Source: DASULK01 sp036278255 (GTDB lineage: Bacteria; Actinomycetota; Actinomycetes; Mycobacteriales; Micromonosporaceae). From it: a stretch of DNA of 64,000 bases. Of this stretch, positions 1-9,252 are shown one piece after another. The stretch's first letter is position 1. Every line of letters starts with the position of its first letter. A model generated the notes under the pieces. It saw only the letters and a program-made list of their open reading frames with translations. It was not told the origin of the DNA and ran no database searches. The position numbers were made by a program, and so were the translations under genes. The stretch is from NCBI GenBank assembly GCA_036278255.1, contig DASULK010000080.1, positions 9,434 through 73,433 of the forward strand, read 5' to 3'.

Positions 1-2
1 AC

Positions 3-884
3 CACCTGGTCGGATCGGTGCCGCACCGGCTCGCCGGTGTCCGCGTCGTCGTCGACTGCGCTCATGGCGCGGCGGCGAAGGTGGCCCCGGAGACCTACCG
101 GGCAGCGGGGGCGGAGGTCATCGCGATCAACGCTGAGCCGGACGGACTCAATATCAACGACGGCTGCGGCTCCACCTGCCTGGATGTCCTGAAGGCCGCG
201 GTGGTGGAGCAGCGCGCCGATCTGGGAATCGCCCTGGACGGGGACGCCGACCGTTGCCTCGCCGTGACCGCCGAGGGCGACGAGGTGGACGGTGACCAGA
301 TCATGGCCATTCTCGCCCTGGCGATGCGGGAGGCGGACGTCCTCACCCAGGACACCCTCGTCGCCACCGTGATGAGCAACCTCGGCCTGCGCATCACCAT
401 GGCGAACGCGGGCATCCGGATGATCGAGACCAAGGTCGGCGACCGGTACGTGCTGGAGGAGCTGCGCGCGTCGGGGCTGGCCCTCGGCGGGGAGCAGAGC
501 GGGCACATCGTCATGCCGACGTACTCCACCACCGGGGACGGGGTGCTCACCGGTCTGCACCTGATGGCGCGGATAGCCGCCACCGGCCAGTCGCTGGCCG
601 AGCTCGCCAGCGTGATGACCAAGCTTCCCCAGGTGCTGATCAATGTGCCGGTAGCGGACCGGACCGTCGGCGCCGGTGCGCCGGCGGTGCTCGCTGCCGG
701 TGAACGGGCCCAGGCCGAGTTGGGGAGCCAAGGGCGGATACTGCTGCGTCCGTCCGGCACCGAGCCCCTGGTCCGCGTCATGGTCGAGGCCGCCACGTTG
801 GAGACCGCCCAGCTGGTGGCGGAGCGGATCGCCGATGAGGTCCGTGCCGCCAGCCCGGTCGCAGGAGGCCATCCGGCCGCCTAG
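3..884 (+). CDS. glmM: Phosphoglucosamine mutase, 3' part (5' end outside window)
   Basis: GlmM converts glucosamine-6-phosphate to glucosamine-1-phosphate for UDP-GlcNAc and peptidoglycan synthesis in the cytoplasm. The reading frame is open from base 3, so only about 293 C-terminal residues of a roughly 450-residue family are visible; the phosphoserine loop lies upstream. The metal-binding loop DGDADR is near visible residue 79, the sugar-binding GGEQSGH is in the middle, and the phosphate-binding RPSGTEP is near the C-terminus. These three in order identify the alpha-D-phosphohexomutase family, and the loop types favour GlmM over ManB/Pgm. It ends 14 bases before the end of a convergent gene. 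Confidence 0.93.
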   Translation, partial: HLVGSVPHRLAGVRVVVDCAHGAAAKVAPETYRAAGAEVIAINAEPDGLNINDGCGSTCLDVLKAAVVEQRADLGIALDGDADRCLAVTAEGDEVDGDQIMAILALAMREADVLTQDTLVATVMSNLGLRITMANAGIRMIETKVGDRYVLEELRASGLALGGEQSGHIVMPTYSTTGDGVLTGLHLMARIAATGQSLAELASVMTKLPQVLINVPVADRTVGAGAPAVLAAGERAQAELGSQGRILLRPSGTEPLVRVMVEAATLETAQLVAERIADEVRAASPVAGGHPAA

Positions 885-898
885 CGAGGGCGGAGCGG

Positions 899-2503
899 TC
901 AGCGCAGAGCGGGCTGGTGATGCCCGCCGAGAATGATGCGGGCCATGCTGTCCAGGGCCGGATTGTTCCGGTCCCAGTAGCCGGCGTGTCCGCGGGGGGA
1001 CCCGTCGAAGACCTGCCCGCCGAAACCCGGGTGGCTCGGGTTATGGCCGAACCACAGCTCCTCGTGCGGCGTGAGGAACGCTACGAGCGGGCCGAGCCCG
1101 GGGAGGCTGCGGTGGCTCCAGAGCCGCTTCAGCGCCTGATCGCCCGTGGGTGCGGCGTACTGGATGATGTCGTTCCTCGCGGTCGTCGACCAGACCTGGT
1201 CGGCCGGCACCCCGAGGTCGCCAGCACGCTCCACCCCGACTCCGGGGGAGCCGACGAAGACCAGGTTGTCGGCGGCCAGTCCGTGATCGCGGGCGGTGGC
1301 GCCGACCACGAGCGAGCCGTAGCTGTGGCCGAGCACCGTCCGGTGGGCGGCCGGACCGTCGTGCGTGGCGAGTAGTCCTTCCTGGAAGCGGTGCAGCGCC
1401 GGACCGGCCCGGTGTGCGAAGGAGTCGCGGTACGCCTCGTGCAGAAAATCGGGGGCGTCGTAGTCCAGCCAGAGCACCGCCGCTGTCTGCTCCGTAGGCC
1501 CCACCTCGACGCAGCGTTGCACCATCCGGGACACGCGCTTCAGTTCACCCTCTACCCGCGACAGACCGGAACCCATTCCCGGCACGTAGGTCAGCACATT
1601 GTCCGCCCGGTCCGGGTTGCCGATCGCCACGATCGCCCGTCCGTCCCCGGCCGGGTCCAGGCTCAGCAGATATGAACGAGGGCCGGTCTCGGTGTCCAGC
1701 CGCGCCGCCACGGCAGCCAGTCCGGCGAGCGCACCGTCGAGGCGAGCCAATTCCCGCCGTACCCAGGGGGAGAGCGGCTGAGCCCCCAGCTGGGCACGGC
1801 GCTGCAGCAGGGCAGCCTGTTGGGCCTCCAGTAGCAGCCGGTTGGCCTGGTCGCGGGCGGCCACCGGCACGCCGTCGAGGCGGCCGACCAGGTCCGGTTC
1901 GTGCTGGATCAGCCAGCGGCGCTGTGCTGTGGTCAGCCCCTCCCACCAGGTCCGCACGGCCGACGGTTCGGCGGTGACCGAGGGGCGGGAGGGCGGCGGC
2001 TCGGCCGGGCATCCGGCGATGACCTCCGCCGCCAGGTCACTCAACCGGCGGGCCGTCTCCCGGTCAGCCGCTGCGGCGAGCTCCAGGGCCGTCCGGATGC
2101 CAGCCGCCGCCTCACGTACGGCCGCCCCGCCCAGCTCCGGCCGTCGGGCCGGATCGGGGGACGCGACGCCGCGGCGATCGATGAGCACTCCGGACGCGGC
2201 GGCGGAGGTGACCGTCATGGCGAGCAGTGCCTTGGCCCGCTCCAGCGCGGCGGCCTGCTCGGCGAGCACCTGATCGACTTCCAGGAAGATCGACCGGCTC
2301 GCATCGAGCCGCGCCCGTAACGTGTCCAACGCCGAGCCGGCCGACCGGCTGGCCGGGCCGGACCAGCGCGGCCGCAGCTCCACCGCAGTCCGCGACACCT
2401 CAGCCGACCGCCATCTGACCGGCCCTCCCCCGTGCCGCCATGCAGCCGCCGCCCGTCCCCAGCCGGCGGGATCGGCGGCCCACAGCTGCCCGTAGCCGAT
2501 CAA
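899..2503 (-). CDS. DUF1023-type alpha/beta hydrolase
   Basis: A 534-residue protein. The first ~250 residues are Ala/Arg-rich and helical, like the N-terminal regions of ESX-associated or WXG100-partner hydrolases. The C-terminal half is an alpha/beta hydrolase with the nucleophile elbow GHSYGS, followed by a histidine near the C-terminus (SHPGFGG, GHAGYWD) suited to the triad. It starts with TTG, and the TTGA overlaps the stop of the small upstream gene, so the two are probably translationally coupled. There is no signal peptide. The substrate is unknown; a lipase/esterase role is inference from the family. Confidence 0.75.
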   Translation of the reverse strand: MIGYGQLWAADPAGWGRAAAAWRHGGGPVRWRSAEVSRTAVELRPRWSGPASRSAGSALDTLRARLDASRSIFLEVDQVLAEQAAALERAKALLAMTVTSAAASGVLIDRRGVASPDPARRPELGGAAVREAAAGIRTALELAAAADRETARRLSDLAAEVIAGCPAEPPPSRPSVTAEPSAVRTWWEGLTTAQRRWLIQHEPDLVGRLDGVPVAARDQANRLLLEAQQAALLQRRAQLGAQPLSPWVRRELARLDGALAGLAAVAARLDTETGPRSYLLSLDPAGDGRAIVAIGNPDRADNVLTYVPGMGSGLSRVEGELKRVSRMVQRCVEVGPTEQTAAVLWLDYDAPDFLHEAYRDSFAHRAGPALHRFQEGLLATHDGPAAHRTVLGHSYGSLVVGATARDHGLAADNLVFVGSPGVGVERAGDLGVPADQVWSTTARNDIIQYAAPTGDQALKRLWSHRSLPGLGPLVAFLTPHEELWFGHNPSHPGFGGQVFDGSPRGHAGYWDRNNPALDSMARIILGGHHQPALR

Positions 2504-2796
2504 CGCAGTGTGCGGGTCAGACGTTCGACGGCGCGGTCATCAACCGCCTCGTACGCATTGGCGGCGGCCCGGAGCGCGGCTGAGATCTGCGCGGCCCGTT
2601 CCCCGAGGGCCGTCAGGAGAGTGTGGATGGTTGACTCCAGTGTGGCCAGCTCCGCGGCCGATCTCCATTCCGGTGCCGCGACCGTCAGACCCGGCGTGCC
2701 GTGCAGGCCGTGGCCGAGCCGGTAACCGGTGCCGGCCAGGTCTGCTGCGCACCCGCGCAGCCCGTTGGTCTCCACCTGGACCGCTTCTTCCCGCAT
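2500..2796 (-). CDS. Small WXG100-like helical protein
   Basis: A 98-residue protein starting at an ATG preceded by GGAGGT at 4 bases spacing, which decides the start. It reads as two long helices around a PEWRSA segment, the size and shape of ESX/WXG100 proteins, though the canonical W-x-G is not exact. Its stop overlaps the TTG start of the DUF1023 hydrolase by four bases. In actinobacteria such pairs are thought to be exported or to act as partners of hydrolases. Assignment rests on size, predicted helicity and pairing, not on a definitive motif. Confidence 0.6.
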   Translation of the reverse strand: MREEAVQVETNGLRGCAADLAGTGYRLGHGLHGTPGLTVAAPEWRSAAELATLESTIHTLLTALGERAAQISAALRAAANAYEAVDDRAVERLTRTLR

Positions 2797-3013
2797 GCCA
2801 ACCTCCTCGGTGTGCCGACCGTAGGTGGCCGCGGTCCGGCCCGGATACCCCTGTGGATAACAGAACGCGGCTCTGCCTCCGGGTTGTCCACAGGGCTTGC
2901 TGGCTATGGGCGTGGCCGCTACCCTGCCCCTCCCCGTGTGACGTCCGGCCCGATCGGCCGTGCACCCGCCGCGGTCGCCGTCGTCCCGTTCGCACAGGCC
3001 GTAAGGTAAGGCG

Positions 3014-3382
3014 ATGATCGTGGCAGTCGGTATCGACGTGGTCCTGGTCGACCGGTTCGCCCGGGCGCTAGCACGTACGCCCCTGCTGGCGGACCGGTTG
3101 TTCACCGAGGCGGAGCGTTACACCCGCTCCGGAAATCCGCGGTCGCCCGAGTCGCTGGCGGCCCGGTTCGCCGCTAAGGAGGCCGTGGCCAAGGCGCTCG
3201 GTGCGCCCGGGGGGCTGCGGTGGCACGACTGTGAGATCGTCGTGGATCCCGATGGGCGGCCCTGGCTGACCACCTCCGGCACGGTGGCGGCGGCCGCCGC
3301 CGAGCGGGGCATCGCCCGTTGGCATCTCTCGTTGTCGCACGACGGTGGCATCGCTTCGGCCATAGTGGTGGCGGAGCAGTGA
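3014..3382 (+). CDS. acpS: Holo-[acyl-carrier-protein] synthase
   Basis: Transfers 4'-phosphopantetheine from CoA to acyl carrier proteins in the cytoplasm. The 122 residues match the short AcpS type. The N-terminal GIDVV carries the metal-binding Asp8, and the FAAKEAVAKALG segment holds the conserved Glu/Lys; the C-terminal LSLSHDGGIASAIV strand closes the domain. A TAAGGT hexamer (3002-3007) lies six bases before the ATG with no Shine-Dalgarno, so translation may be leaderless. It is followed 22 bases later by the nnr gene, as is common for acpS in actinobacteria. Confidence 0.95.
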   Translation: MIVAVGIDVVLVDRFARALARTPLLADRLFTEAERYTRSGNPRSPESLAARFAAKEAVAKALGAPGGLRWHDCEIVVDPDGRPWLTTSGTVAAAAAERGIARWHLSLSHDGGIASAIVVAEQ

Positions 3383-3404
3383 ACGAGGGCGGCGAGGCAC
3401 AGGC

Positions 3405-4961
3405 ATGAGAGCGGTCTACCGGGTTGCGGACGTACGGGCGGCGGAGGAGTCGCTGATGGCCACGCTCCCGCCCGATCTGCTGATGCGGCGGGCGGCCGCC
3501 GGGCTCGCCCGCCGCTGTGCGCTGCTGCTCGGCGCGCAGGGTGGCGTCTACGGTGCGCGGGTGCTGCTCCTGGTGGGGGCTGGCAACAACGGCGGCGACG
3601 CCCTCTTCGCCGGTGCGCGGCTGGCCCGCCGCGGCGCCGCCGTGCAGGCCTTGCTGCTGGAGCCGGAGCGGGTGCATGCGGCCGGGCTGGCGGAGCTGCA
3701 CGCTGCCGGTGGGGGCACCGTCGACCAGCTACCGGAGTGTGTCGACCTGGTCGTTGACGGGATCGTGGGCATCGGCGGGCTCGGAGGACTCCGCCCGCCG
3801 GCCGACCGGATCGCGGCCCGCCTCGCCGGGCTGCGTGACCGGGCCGGGCACCGCGCGACCGTCGTCGCGGTCGACATGCCCAGCGGTATCGCCGCGGACA
3901 CCGGGGGGCTGCCGGAGGAGCCGGCGGGCCGGCCGGGCGAGCGGACTGCCGCGGTGACCGCGGATGTGACGGTGACCTTCGGCTGCCTGAAACCGGCGCT
4001 GGTGGTCGGGCCGGCTGCCCCCCTGGCCGGGCAGGTCGAGCTGGTCGACATCGGCCTGGGGCCCTGGCTGCAACGGGCCACCCCCGCCCTGCGGGTCACG
4101 GAAGGGAGCGACGTGGCGGACTGGTGGCCGCGGCTGCCTCCGACCACCGACAAGTATGTCCGGGGTGTGGTGGGCTTGGCGACCGGGTCGGCGACCTATC
4201 CGGGGGCCGCGGTGCTCTCCGTCGCCGGGGCGCTTGCCGGGCCTGCCGGCATGGTCCGCTACGCCGGCGGTGCCGCCGCCGAGGTGCTGCACCGGTACCC
4301 GGAGGTCATCGCCACCGACCGGGCGGCGGAGGCCGGCCGGGTCCAGGCCTGGGTCTGCGGTTCGGGGCTCGGCACCGGAGACGAAGCCCTCACCGAACTG
4401 CGCTGCGTGCTCGCCGCTCCCGTGCCGGTGGTCCTGGACGCCGACGCGCTCACCCTGCTGGTCGACGGGTCGAGCGCGACCGACCTGCGCCGGCGCACCG
4501 CTCCGATCGTGATCACGCCGCATGACCGGGAGTTCGCACGCCTCGCCGGAGAGGCGCCCGGCACCGACCGGGTGGGCGCAGCGCTGCGGCTGGCCGCATG
4601 GATGAACGCCGTGGTGCTGCTCAAGGGGGACCGGACCGTGGTCGCCACCCCGGATGGTCGGGCCTACGCCAACTCGACCGGCACCGCCGCACTCGCCACC
4701 GGCGGCACCGGGGATGTTCTGGCCGGACTGCTCGGCTCGCTGCTCGCCGCCGGGCTGCCGGCTGAGCGGGCCGCACTCGCCGCGGCGTACCTGCACGGAC
4801 TGGCTGGGCGGGAGGCGGCCCAGCACGGCCCGGTGACCGCATCGGATGTGGCGGTCGCGCTCCGGCAGGTCATCGCCCGGCTGCTGGCGGCGGGCCCCGA
4901 GGAGAGCGGCCCGGCGTCGAGTGGGTGGGAGGTCCGGCGCGGCGATCATCCAGGAAAGTAG
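3405..4961 (+). CDS. nnr: Bifunctional NAD(P)H-hydrate epimerase / ADP-dependent dehydratase
   Basis: Repairs hydrated NADH and NADPH. The N-terminal YjeF_N (epimerase) domain covers about residues 1-215, with GAGNNGGDALFAG as the binding loop. The C-terminal carbohydrate-kinase-like dehydratase domain covers about 235-510 and contains the signature GTGDVLAG and the upstream ITPHDREFARL motif. At 518 residues it is the normal two-domain length. It sits directly before alr (stop to next ATG 10 bases), the same order recalled from mycobacteria, where nnr, alr and tsaE cluster. Confidence 0.95.
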   Translation: MRAVYRVADVRAAEESLMATLPPDLLMRRAAAGLARRCALLLGAQGGVYGARVLLLVGAGNNGGDALFAGARLARRGAAVQALLLEPERVHAAGLAELHAAGGGTVDQLPECVDLVVDGIVGIGGLGGLRPPADRIAARLAGLRDRAGHRATVVAVDMPSGIAADTGGLPEEPAGRPGERTAAVTADVTVTFGCLKPALVVGPAAPLAGQVELVDIGLGPWLQRATPALRVTEGSDVADWWPRLPPTTDKYVRGVVGLATGSATYPGAAVLSVAGALAGPAGMVRYAGGAAAEVLHRYPEVIATDRAAEAGRVQAWVCGSGLGTGDEALTELRCVLAAPVPVVLDADALTLLVDGSSATDLRRRTAPIVITPHDREFARLAGEAPGTDRVGAALRLAAWMNAVVLLKGDRTVVATPDGRAYANSTGTAALATGGTGDVLAGLLGSLLAAGLPAERAALAAAYLHGLAGREAAQHGPVTASDVAVALRQVIARLLAAGPEESGPASSGWEVRRGDHPGK

Positions 4962-4971
4962 GCTGATCCCC

Positions 4972-6108
4972 ATGTGGCAGGCCGAGGCGCGCATTGATCT
5001 TGATGCGATCCGTGAGAATGTGGCCCGGCTCTGCGCGGGCACAACTGCAGACGTGATGGCGGTGGTGAAGGCTGACGGGTACGGCCATGGCATGGTGCCG
5101 GCCGCGCGGGCAGCGCTCGATGCCGGCGCCACCTGGCTCGGGGTCTGCACCCTGGATGAGGCACTCAACCTGCGCCGGGCCGGCATTACCGCGCCGGTAC
5201 TGGCCTGGCTACTCGCTCCCGGCCTGCCGCTGCACGAAGGGGTGGCCGCCGATGTCGAGCTGGGGGCGGCGAGTCTCCACCAGGTCCGTGAACTCGTGGC
5301 GGCGGCACGGCGCGCCGGTTGCCCCGCCCGGGTGCACCTGAAGATCGACACCGGGTTGTCCCGGGGCGGGGCCGTCCCCGGCGACTGGCCAGCGGTCATC
5401 GAGGCTGCCGCCAAGGCACAGGCCGACGGCATGCTCGAGGTGGTCGGGGTGTTCAGCCACCTGGCGTACGCGGATGCGCCCGGACATCCGACGATCGACC
5501 GGCAGTTGGCGGTCTTCCAGGAGGGGGTCGCGCTGGCCGAACGGATCGGAGTACGACCCCGCTACCGGCATCTGGCGAACTCGGCGGCCACGCTGACCCG
5601 CCCCGACACCCATTTCGACATGGTCCGCCCCGGTGTTGCCATCTACGGGCTCTCCCCGGTGCCCGGGGAACGTTTCGGGCTGCGTCCGGCGATGACCGCG
5701 CGGGCCCGGGTGATGCTCGTCAAGCGGGTCCCGGCCGACACCGGGGTCTCCTACGCGCACACCTACACCACCGAGCGGGAGACGACACTGGCGGTCGTAC
5801 CGCTCGGGTACGCCGACGGGGTCCCCCGGCATGCCTCCAACCGGGGTCCGGTGCTGCTGGGCGGGCGGGTCCGCACCGTCGCCGGACGGGTCAGCATGGA
5901 TCAGATCGTGCTGGACTGCGGCGATGATCCGGTGGCGGCCGGGGATGTGGCGACGCTCTTCGGCAGCGGGGAGCACGGCGAGCCCACCGCGGACGACTGG
6001 GCCGAGGCGGCCGACACGATCAACTACGAGATCGTCACCCGTTTCGGCGGCTCCCGGGTGCCCCGGGTCTACGACGGGGAGGACGGCACCGGCGGGGACC
6101 GTCCGTGA
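4972..6108 (+). CDS. alr: Alanine racemase
   Basis: PLP enzyme that makes D-alanine for peptidoglycan. The chosen ATG gives 378 residues, the usual length; longer in-frame openings overlap nnr and do not resemble Alr. The PLP lysine is K33 in AVVKADGYGHG. The second-subunit catalytic tyrosine is in the SYAHTYTT region, and PLGYADGVPR follows. A TAGGCT hexamer lies eight bases before the ATG, compatible with a leaderless promoter; GGAAAG just upstream could alternatively act as a weak ribosome site. Confidence 0.96.
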   Translation: MWQAEARIDLDAIRENVARLCAGTTADVMAVVKADGYGHGMVPAARAALDAGATWLGVCTLDEALNLRRAGITAPVLAWLLAPGLPLHEGVAADVELGAASLHQVRELVAAARRAGCPARVHLKIDTGLSRGGAVPGDWPAVIEAAAKAQADGMLEVVGVFSHLAYADAPGHPTIDRQLAVFQEGVALAERIGVRPRYRHLANSAATLTRPDTHFDMVRPGVAIYGLSPVPGERFGLRPAMTARARVMLVKRVPADTGVSYAHTYTTERETTLAVVPLGYADGVPRHASNRGPVLLGGRVRTVAGRVSMDQIVLDCGDDPVAAGDVATLFGSGEHGEPTADDWAEAADTINYEIVTRFGGSRVPRVYDGEDGTGGDRP

Positions 6109-6124
6109 CCGGTGGCGGCGACCG

Positions 6125-7195
6125 GTGAAGGCGGGCCGGGGGCCGGCGGCGGTCCGGCGGGCCGGGGTTGTCGGCGCGGTTCTCGGCGTGGCCGCGGCGG
6201 GGGTCGCGGCCGGCGTCGCCGGGCAGCGCGCGCTGGTACGCCGCTTCAAACGGGGCGCTGATGATCCGTACGCCGATGAACCACTCGGCCGGCAGCGCTA
6301 CGACGAAGCCGGCCTGGTGACCACCGCCGACGGGACCGAGATCTATGCCGAGATCGTCGAGGCGGCCGACGACGGGCAGGTCCGGCCCACGCTGATCTTC
6401 GTGCACGGCTTCTGCCTCGACATGGGCACCTTCTACTTCCAGCGGAAGCTGCTGGCCGGCCGATACCGCATGGTCTGCTACGACCAGCCCGGCCACGGCC
6501 TCTCCGGGCGGCTGCGGTCGGGCGAATACGAACTGCCGGCGCTCGGCCAGACGCTGCGGACGGTCATCGACCGGACCGCGCCGGAAGGGCCTCTGGTGCT
6601 GGTCGGCCACTCGATGGGGGGCATGACCATCATGGCGTTCGCCGAGCTCTATCCCGAGCTGTTCGGTGACCGGGTGGTGGGCACCGTGCTGATGGCCACC
6701 TCCGGCGGGCTGATCGAGGAGACGAAGTTCGGGATGCCCGTGTTGATCAGCAGGTTCGGCACGCCGTTGCTGCCGGTGCTCAGCAGCACCGCCCGGCTCA
6801 CCCGTGGGATGATCGACCGGGCCCGCCAGGCCGCCTCCGACCTGGCCTGGCTACTCACCCGCCGATACGGCTTCGGTAACCCGCGGCCGAGCCCCGCGCT
6901 GGTCTCCTTCGTGGAGCAGATGAACTCCCGGACCTCCGTCGACACGGTGGCCCGCTACCTGCGTACGCTCTACACCCATGCGCGCTACCCGGCTCTGGTG
7001 GCACTCCGGGACACCCCGGCGCTGGTTATCGTTGGTGAACGGGACATGATCACTCCGGTGACCCATTCGGAGGAGATCCTGCGCCACGTGCCGCACGCCG
7101 AGTTGGTCAAGGTGCCCGACAGCGGGCACGTGGTGATGCTGGAACACGCCGACGAGGTCAACACGGCGCTGGTCGACTTTCTGCAGAGGCTGTGA
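6125..7195 (+). CDS. Alpha/beta hydrolase, N-terminally anchored
   Basis: A 356-residue protein starting at the first in-frame GTG 16 bases after alr. Residues ~10-35 are a hydrophobic Ala/Gly/Val-rich segment, probably a membrane anchor. The alpha/beta hydrolase core has the oxyanion loop VHGFCLD, nucleophile elbow GHSMGG, an Asp in GERDMITP and His in DSGHVVML, giving a complete Ser-Asp-His triad. It lies between alr and tsaE with a one-base gap to tsaE, so it belongs to the same operon. The substrate cannot be told from sequence. Confidence 0.85.
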   Translation: MKAGRGPAAVRRAGVVGAVLGVAAAGVAAGVAGQRALVRRFKRGADDPYADEPLGRQRYDEAGLVTTADGTEIYAEIVEAADDGQVRPTLIFVHGFCLDMGTFYFQRKLLAGRYRMVCYDQPGHGLSGRLRSGEYELPALGQTLRTVIDRTAPEGPLVLVGHSMGGMTIMAFAELYPELFGDRVVGTVLMATSGGLIEETKFGMPVLISRFGTPLLPVLSSTARLTRGMIDRARQAASDLAWLLTRRYGFGNPRPSPALVSFVEQMNSRTSVDTVARYLRTLYTHARYPALVALRDTPALVIVGERDMITPVTHSEEILRHVPHAELVKVPDSGHVVMLEHADEVNTALVDFLQRL

Positions 7196-7196
7196 G

Positions 7197-7679
7197 GTGA
7201 AGACGCTGGTCACCCTCCCCACCGTGGCGGAGACGAGGGCCTTCGGGGCGCGGCTCGCGCGGGTGCTGCGCGCCGGGGACCTGGTGGTGCTGGCCGGCCC
7301 CCTCGGTGCCGGTAAGACCGCCCTGGTCCAGGGCATCGGGGCGGGCCTCGGCGTGCTGGGTGAGATCACCTCACCCACGTTCGTCATCGCCCGCGTGCAC
7401 CGCCCCGACCCGGAACGTGGTGGCCGGGTAGCTTTGGTGCACGCCGACGCGTACCGCCTCGGAACCGCCGCCGATCCCTGCGCTGAGATCGACGACCTCG
7501 ATCTGGATGCCTCCCTGGACGACTCGGTCACGGTGGTCGAGTGGGGTGAGGGGATGGTCGAGCAGCTGGTCGACGCCCACCTGCTGGTCCGCATCGACCG
7601 GCGGGACGACGACTCCCGGGTCATCGAGCTGGTGCCGGTCGGCGGTGACTGGGCGCAGCGCCTCGCCGCCCTGGACTGA
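7197..7679 (+). CDS. tsaE: tRNA t6A biosynthesis ATPase TsaE
   Basis: P-loop ATPase that works with TsaB and TsaD to make N6-threonylcarbamoyladenosine at tRNA position 37. The 160 residues show Walker A GPLGAGKT near residue 35-42, then ITSPTFVI and the HADAYRL motif, and VEWGEGM toward the C-terminus, all diagnostic of YjeE/TsaE. It starts with GTG one base after the hydrolase stop. tsaB and tsaD follow within 3 kb, so the t6A genes are clustered with only ung interposed. Confidence 0.95.
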   Translation: MKTLVTLPTVAETRAFGARLARVLRAGDLVVLAGPLGAGKTALVQGIGAGLGVLGEITSPTFVIARVHRPDPERGGRVALVHADAYRLGTAADPCAEIDDLDLDASLDDSVTVVEWGEGMVEQLVDAHLLVRIDRRDDDSRVIELVPVGGDWAQRLAALD

Positions 7680-7746
7680 GCGCGTTCCGCTGTCATACCG
7701 GCTGCCTAGAGTGCGCTGCGACATCCCCACCGAGGAAAGGCCACCC

Positions 7747-8448
7747 ATGCCCGACGCCGTCCCGCCGCTCGACCTGCCCGCGCTCCTGCCGCCAGTCTGG
7801 GCCACCACCCTGGCCCCGCACCTCGACCCGGCCGACACCGCCCGGCTGGGTGCCTTCGTCGCCGCCGAGTACGCTGCGCACACCGTCTTTCCTCCGGTCG
7901 AGGACCTCTTCTCGGCCTACCGGCTCTGCCTGCCCGACGACTGCCGGGTGTTGATCCTGGGCCAGGATCCGTACCACGGGCCGGGGCAGGCGCACGGACT
8001 CAGCTTCAGCGTGCGTGACGGGGTACGGATCCCGCCGTCGCTGCGGAACGTCTTCAAGGAACTGGTCGACGACCTCGGCGTGCCGATGCCCGGCAGCGGC
8101 GACCTGACCGGTTGGGCGAGGCAGGGGGTGCTGCTGCTCAACGCCGTGTTGACGGTCCGGCAGAGGCAGGCCAACTCGCATTCCGGCAAGGGCTGGGAGG
8201 CCTTCACCGATGCCACCATTCGGGCTTTGAATGCCCGGGATGACCGGATCGTCTTTCTACTCTGGGGCAGCTACGCCCGGAGGAAGCGTGAGCTGATCAC
8301 CAATCCGGCCCATCTGGTGCTGGAGGCCGGGCACCCCAGCCCGCTCAACCCGCGGGGCTTCCTGGGCAGCCGTCCGTTCAGCGCCACCAACAAAGCGTTG
8401 GCCGACGTCGGTCTCCCCACCATCGACTGGGACCTGTCCCCTCGCTGA
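7747..8448 (+). CDS. ung: Uracil-DNA glycosylase, family 1
   Basis: Removes uracil from DNA to start base-excision repair. The ATG is preceded by GAGGAAAGG. The 233 residues contain the water-activating motif GQDPYHG (Asp74), then GLSFSV, LLLNAVLTV and the DNA-intercalating loop GHPSPLN. These define family 1 UDG. It interrupts the tsaE-tsaB series. The 123-base spacer after it is GC-rich and has no clear terminator. Confidence 0.96.
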   Translation: MPDAVPPLDLPALLPPVWATTLAPHLDPADTARLGAFVAAEYAAHTVFPPVEDLFSAYRLCLPDDCRVLILGQDPYHGPGQAHGLSFSVRDGVRIPPSLRNVFKELVDDLGVPMPGSGDLTGWARQGVLLLNAVLTVRQRQANSHSGKGWEAFTDATIRALNARDDRIVFLLWGSYARRKRELITNPAHLVLEAGHPSPLNPRGFLGSRPFSATNKALADVGLPTIDWDLSPR

Positions 8449-8571
8449 CCGGCGCCGCCGGCCGTCCACGACGGTTGTTCCCGGCCCGGCCTGCGGCTCC
8501 GGCAGCGGTGGTCGTGCCGAGCCCGCCGGGTCGGGGCAGCGGGCGGCCGGACGCCGGTTAGGGTGCGGGGT

Positions 8572-9252
8572 GTGCTCGTACTCGTGTTGGATTCCTCCAC
8601 CCCGGCGGTGACGGCGGCGCTTGCGCAGGTCACCGCCGACGGTGTCGCGGTGCGGGCCGAGCGCCGCACCGTGGATGCGCGGGCACACGGTGAACTCCTC
8701 GCCCCTCAGATCGCGGCGGTGCTCGCCGAAGCCGACCTGCGGCCCCGGGACCTGGCCGCGGTCGTGGCCGGGCTCGGTCCCGGGCCCTTCACCGGTCTGC
8801 GGGTCGGCCTGGTCACCGCCGCCAGCATGAGCCAGGTCCTCGGTATCCCGGCCTACGGAGTCTGCTCGCTCGACGCACTCGGGCACGCCGCCGCCGGTCC
8901 CGACGAGCGGGTACTGGCCGCCAGCGACGCCCGCCGGCGGGAGATCTACTGGGCGGTGTACGACGGCGACCGGACGCGGTTGGTCGGACCGGCGGTGAAC
9001 GCGCCGGCGGCGGTCGCCGCGCAGGTGAAGGAGCTGAACGTTGACGTCGCGGTCGGGGAGGGGGCGCAGCGCTACGCCGACCTGCTCGGGCTGCCGGTGC
9101 GGTCCGAACCGCGCTACCCGTCAACGCATCACCTGGCCGGGCTGGCCGCCGACCGGATCCGAGCCCAGGCCCCGTCCGAGCGGCTGACGCCGCTCTATCT
9201 GCGCCGGCCGGATGCGGTCGCAACCACCGCACGCAAGCCCGTGCTGCCATGA
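8572..9252 (+). CDS. tsaB: tRNA t6A biosynthesis protein TsaB
   Basis: Scaffold/dimer partner of TsaD in t6A synthesis. It has the ASKHA-type N-terminus with LDSSTPAVTAAL and the GLGPGPFTGLRVG motif near residue 68-80. I prefer the GTG at 8572 (product begins LVLVLDSS, like most TsaB proteins) over the GTG at 8563. A TAGGGT hexamer lies shortly upstream and there is no Shine-Dalgarno, so the mRNA may be leaderless. Its stop overlaps the rimI ATG by four bases (ATGA). Confidence 0.93.
   Translation: MLVLVLDSSTPAVTAALAQVTADGVAVRAERRTVDARAHGELLAPQIAAVLAEADLRPRDLAAVVAGLGPGPFTGLRVGLVTAASMSQVLGIPAYGVCSLDALGHAAAGPDERVLAASDARRREIYWAVYDGDRTRLVGPAVNAPAAVAAQVKELNVDVAVGEGAQRYADLLGLPVRSEPRYPSTHHLAGLAADRIRAQAPSERLTPLYLRRPDAVATTARKPVLP

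Noticed and set aside
3729..5432. Long open frame on the minus strand opposite nnr and alr
   Set aside because: It is the antisense reading of two clear genes and arises from GC-rich third positions; no domain is visible. The same applies to the many other long antisense frames, for example 21296-22996 opposite groEL1 and 57732-59168 opposite sucC.
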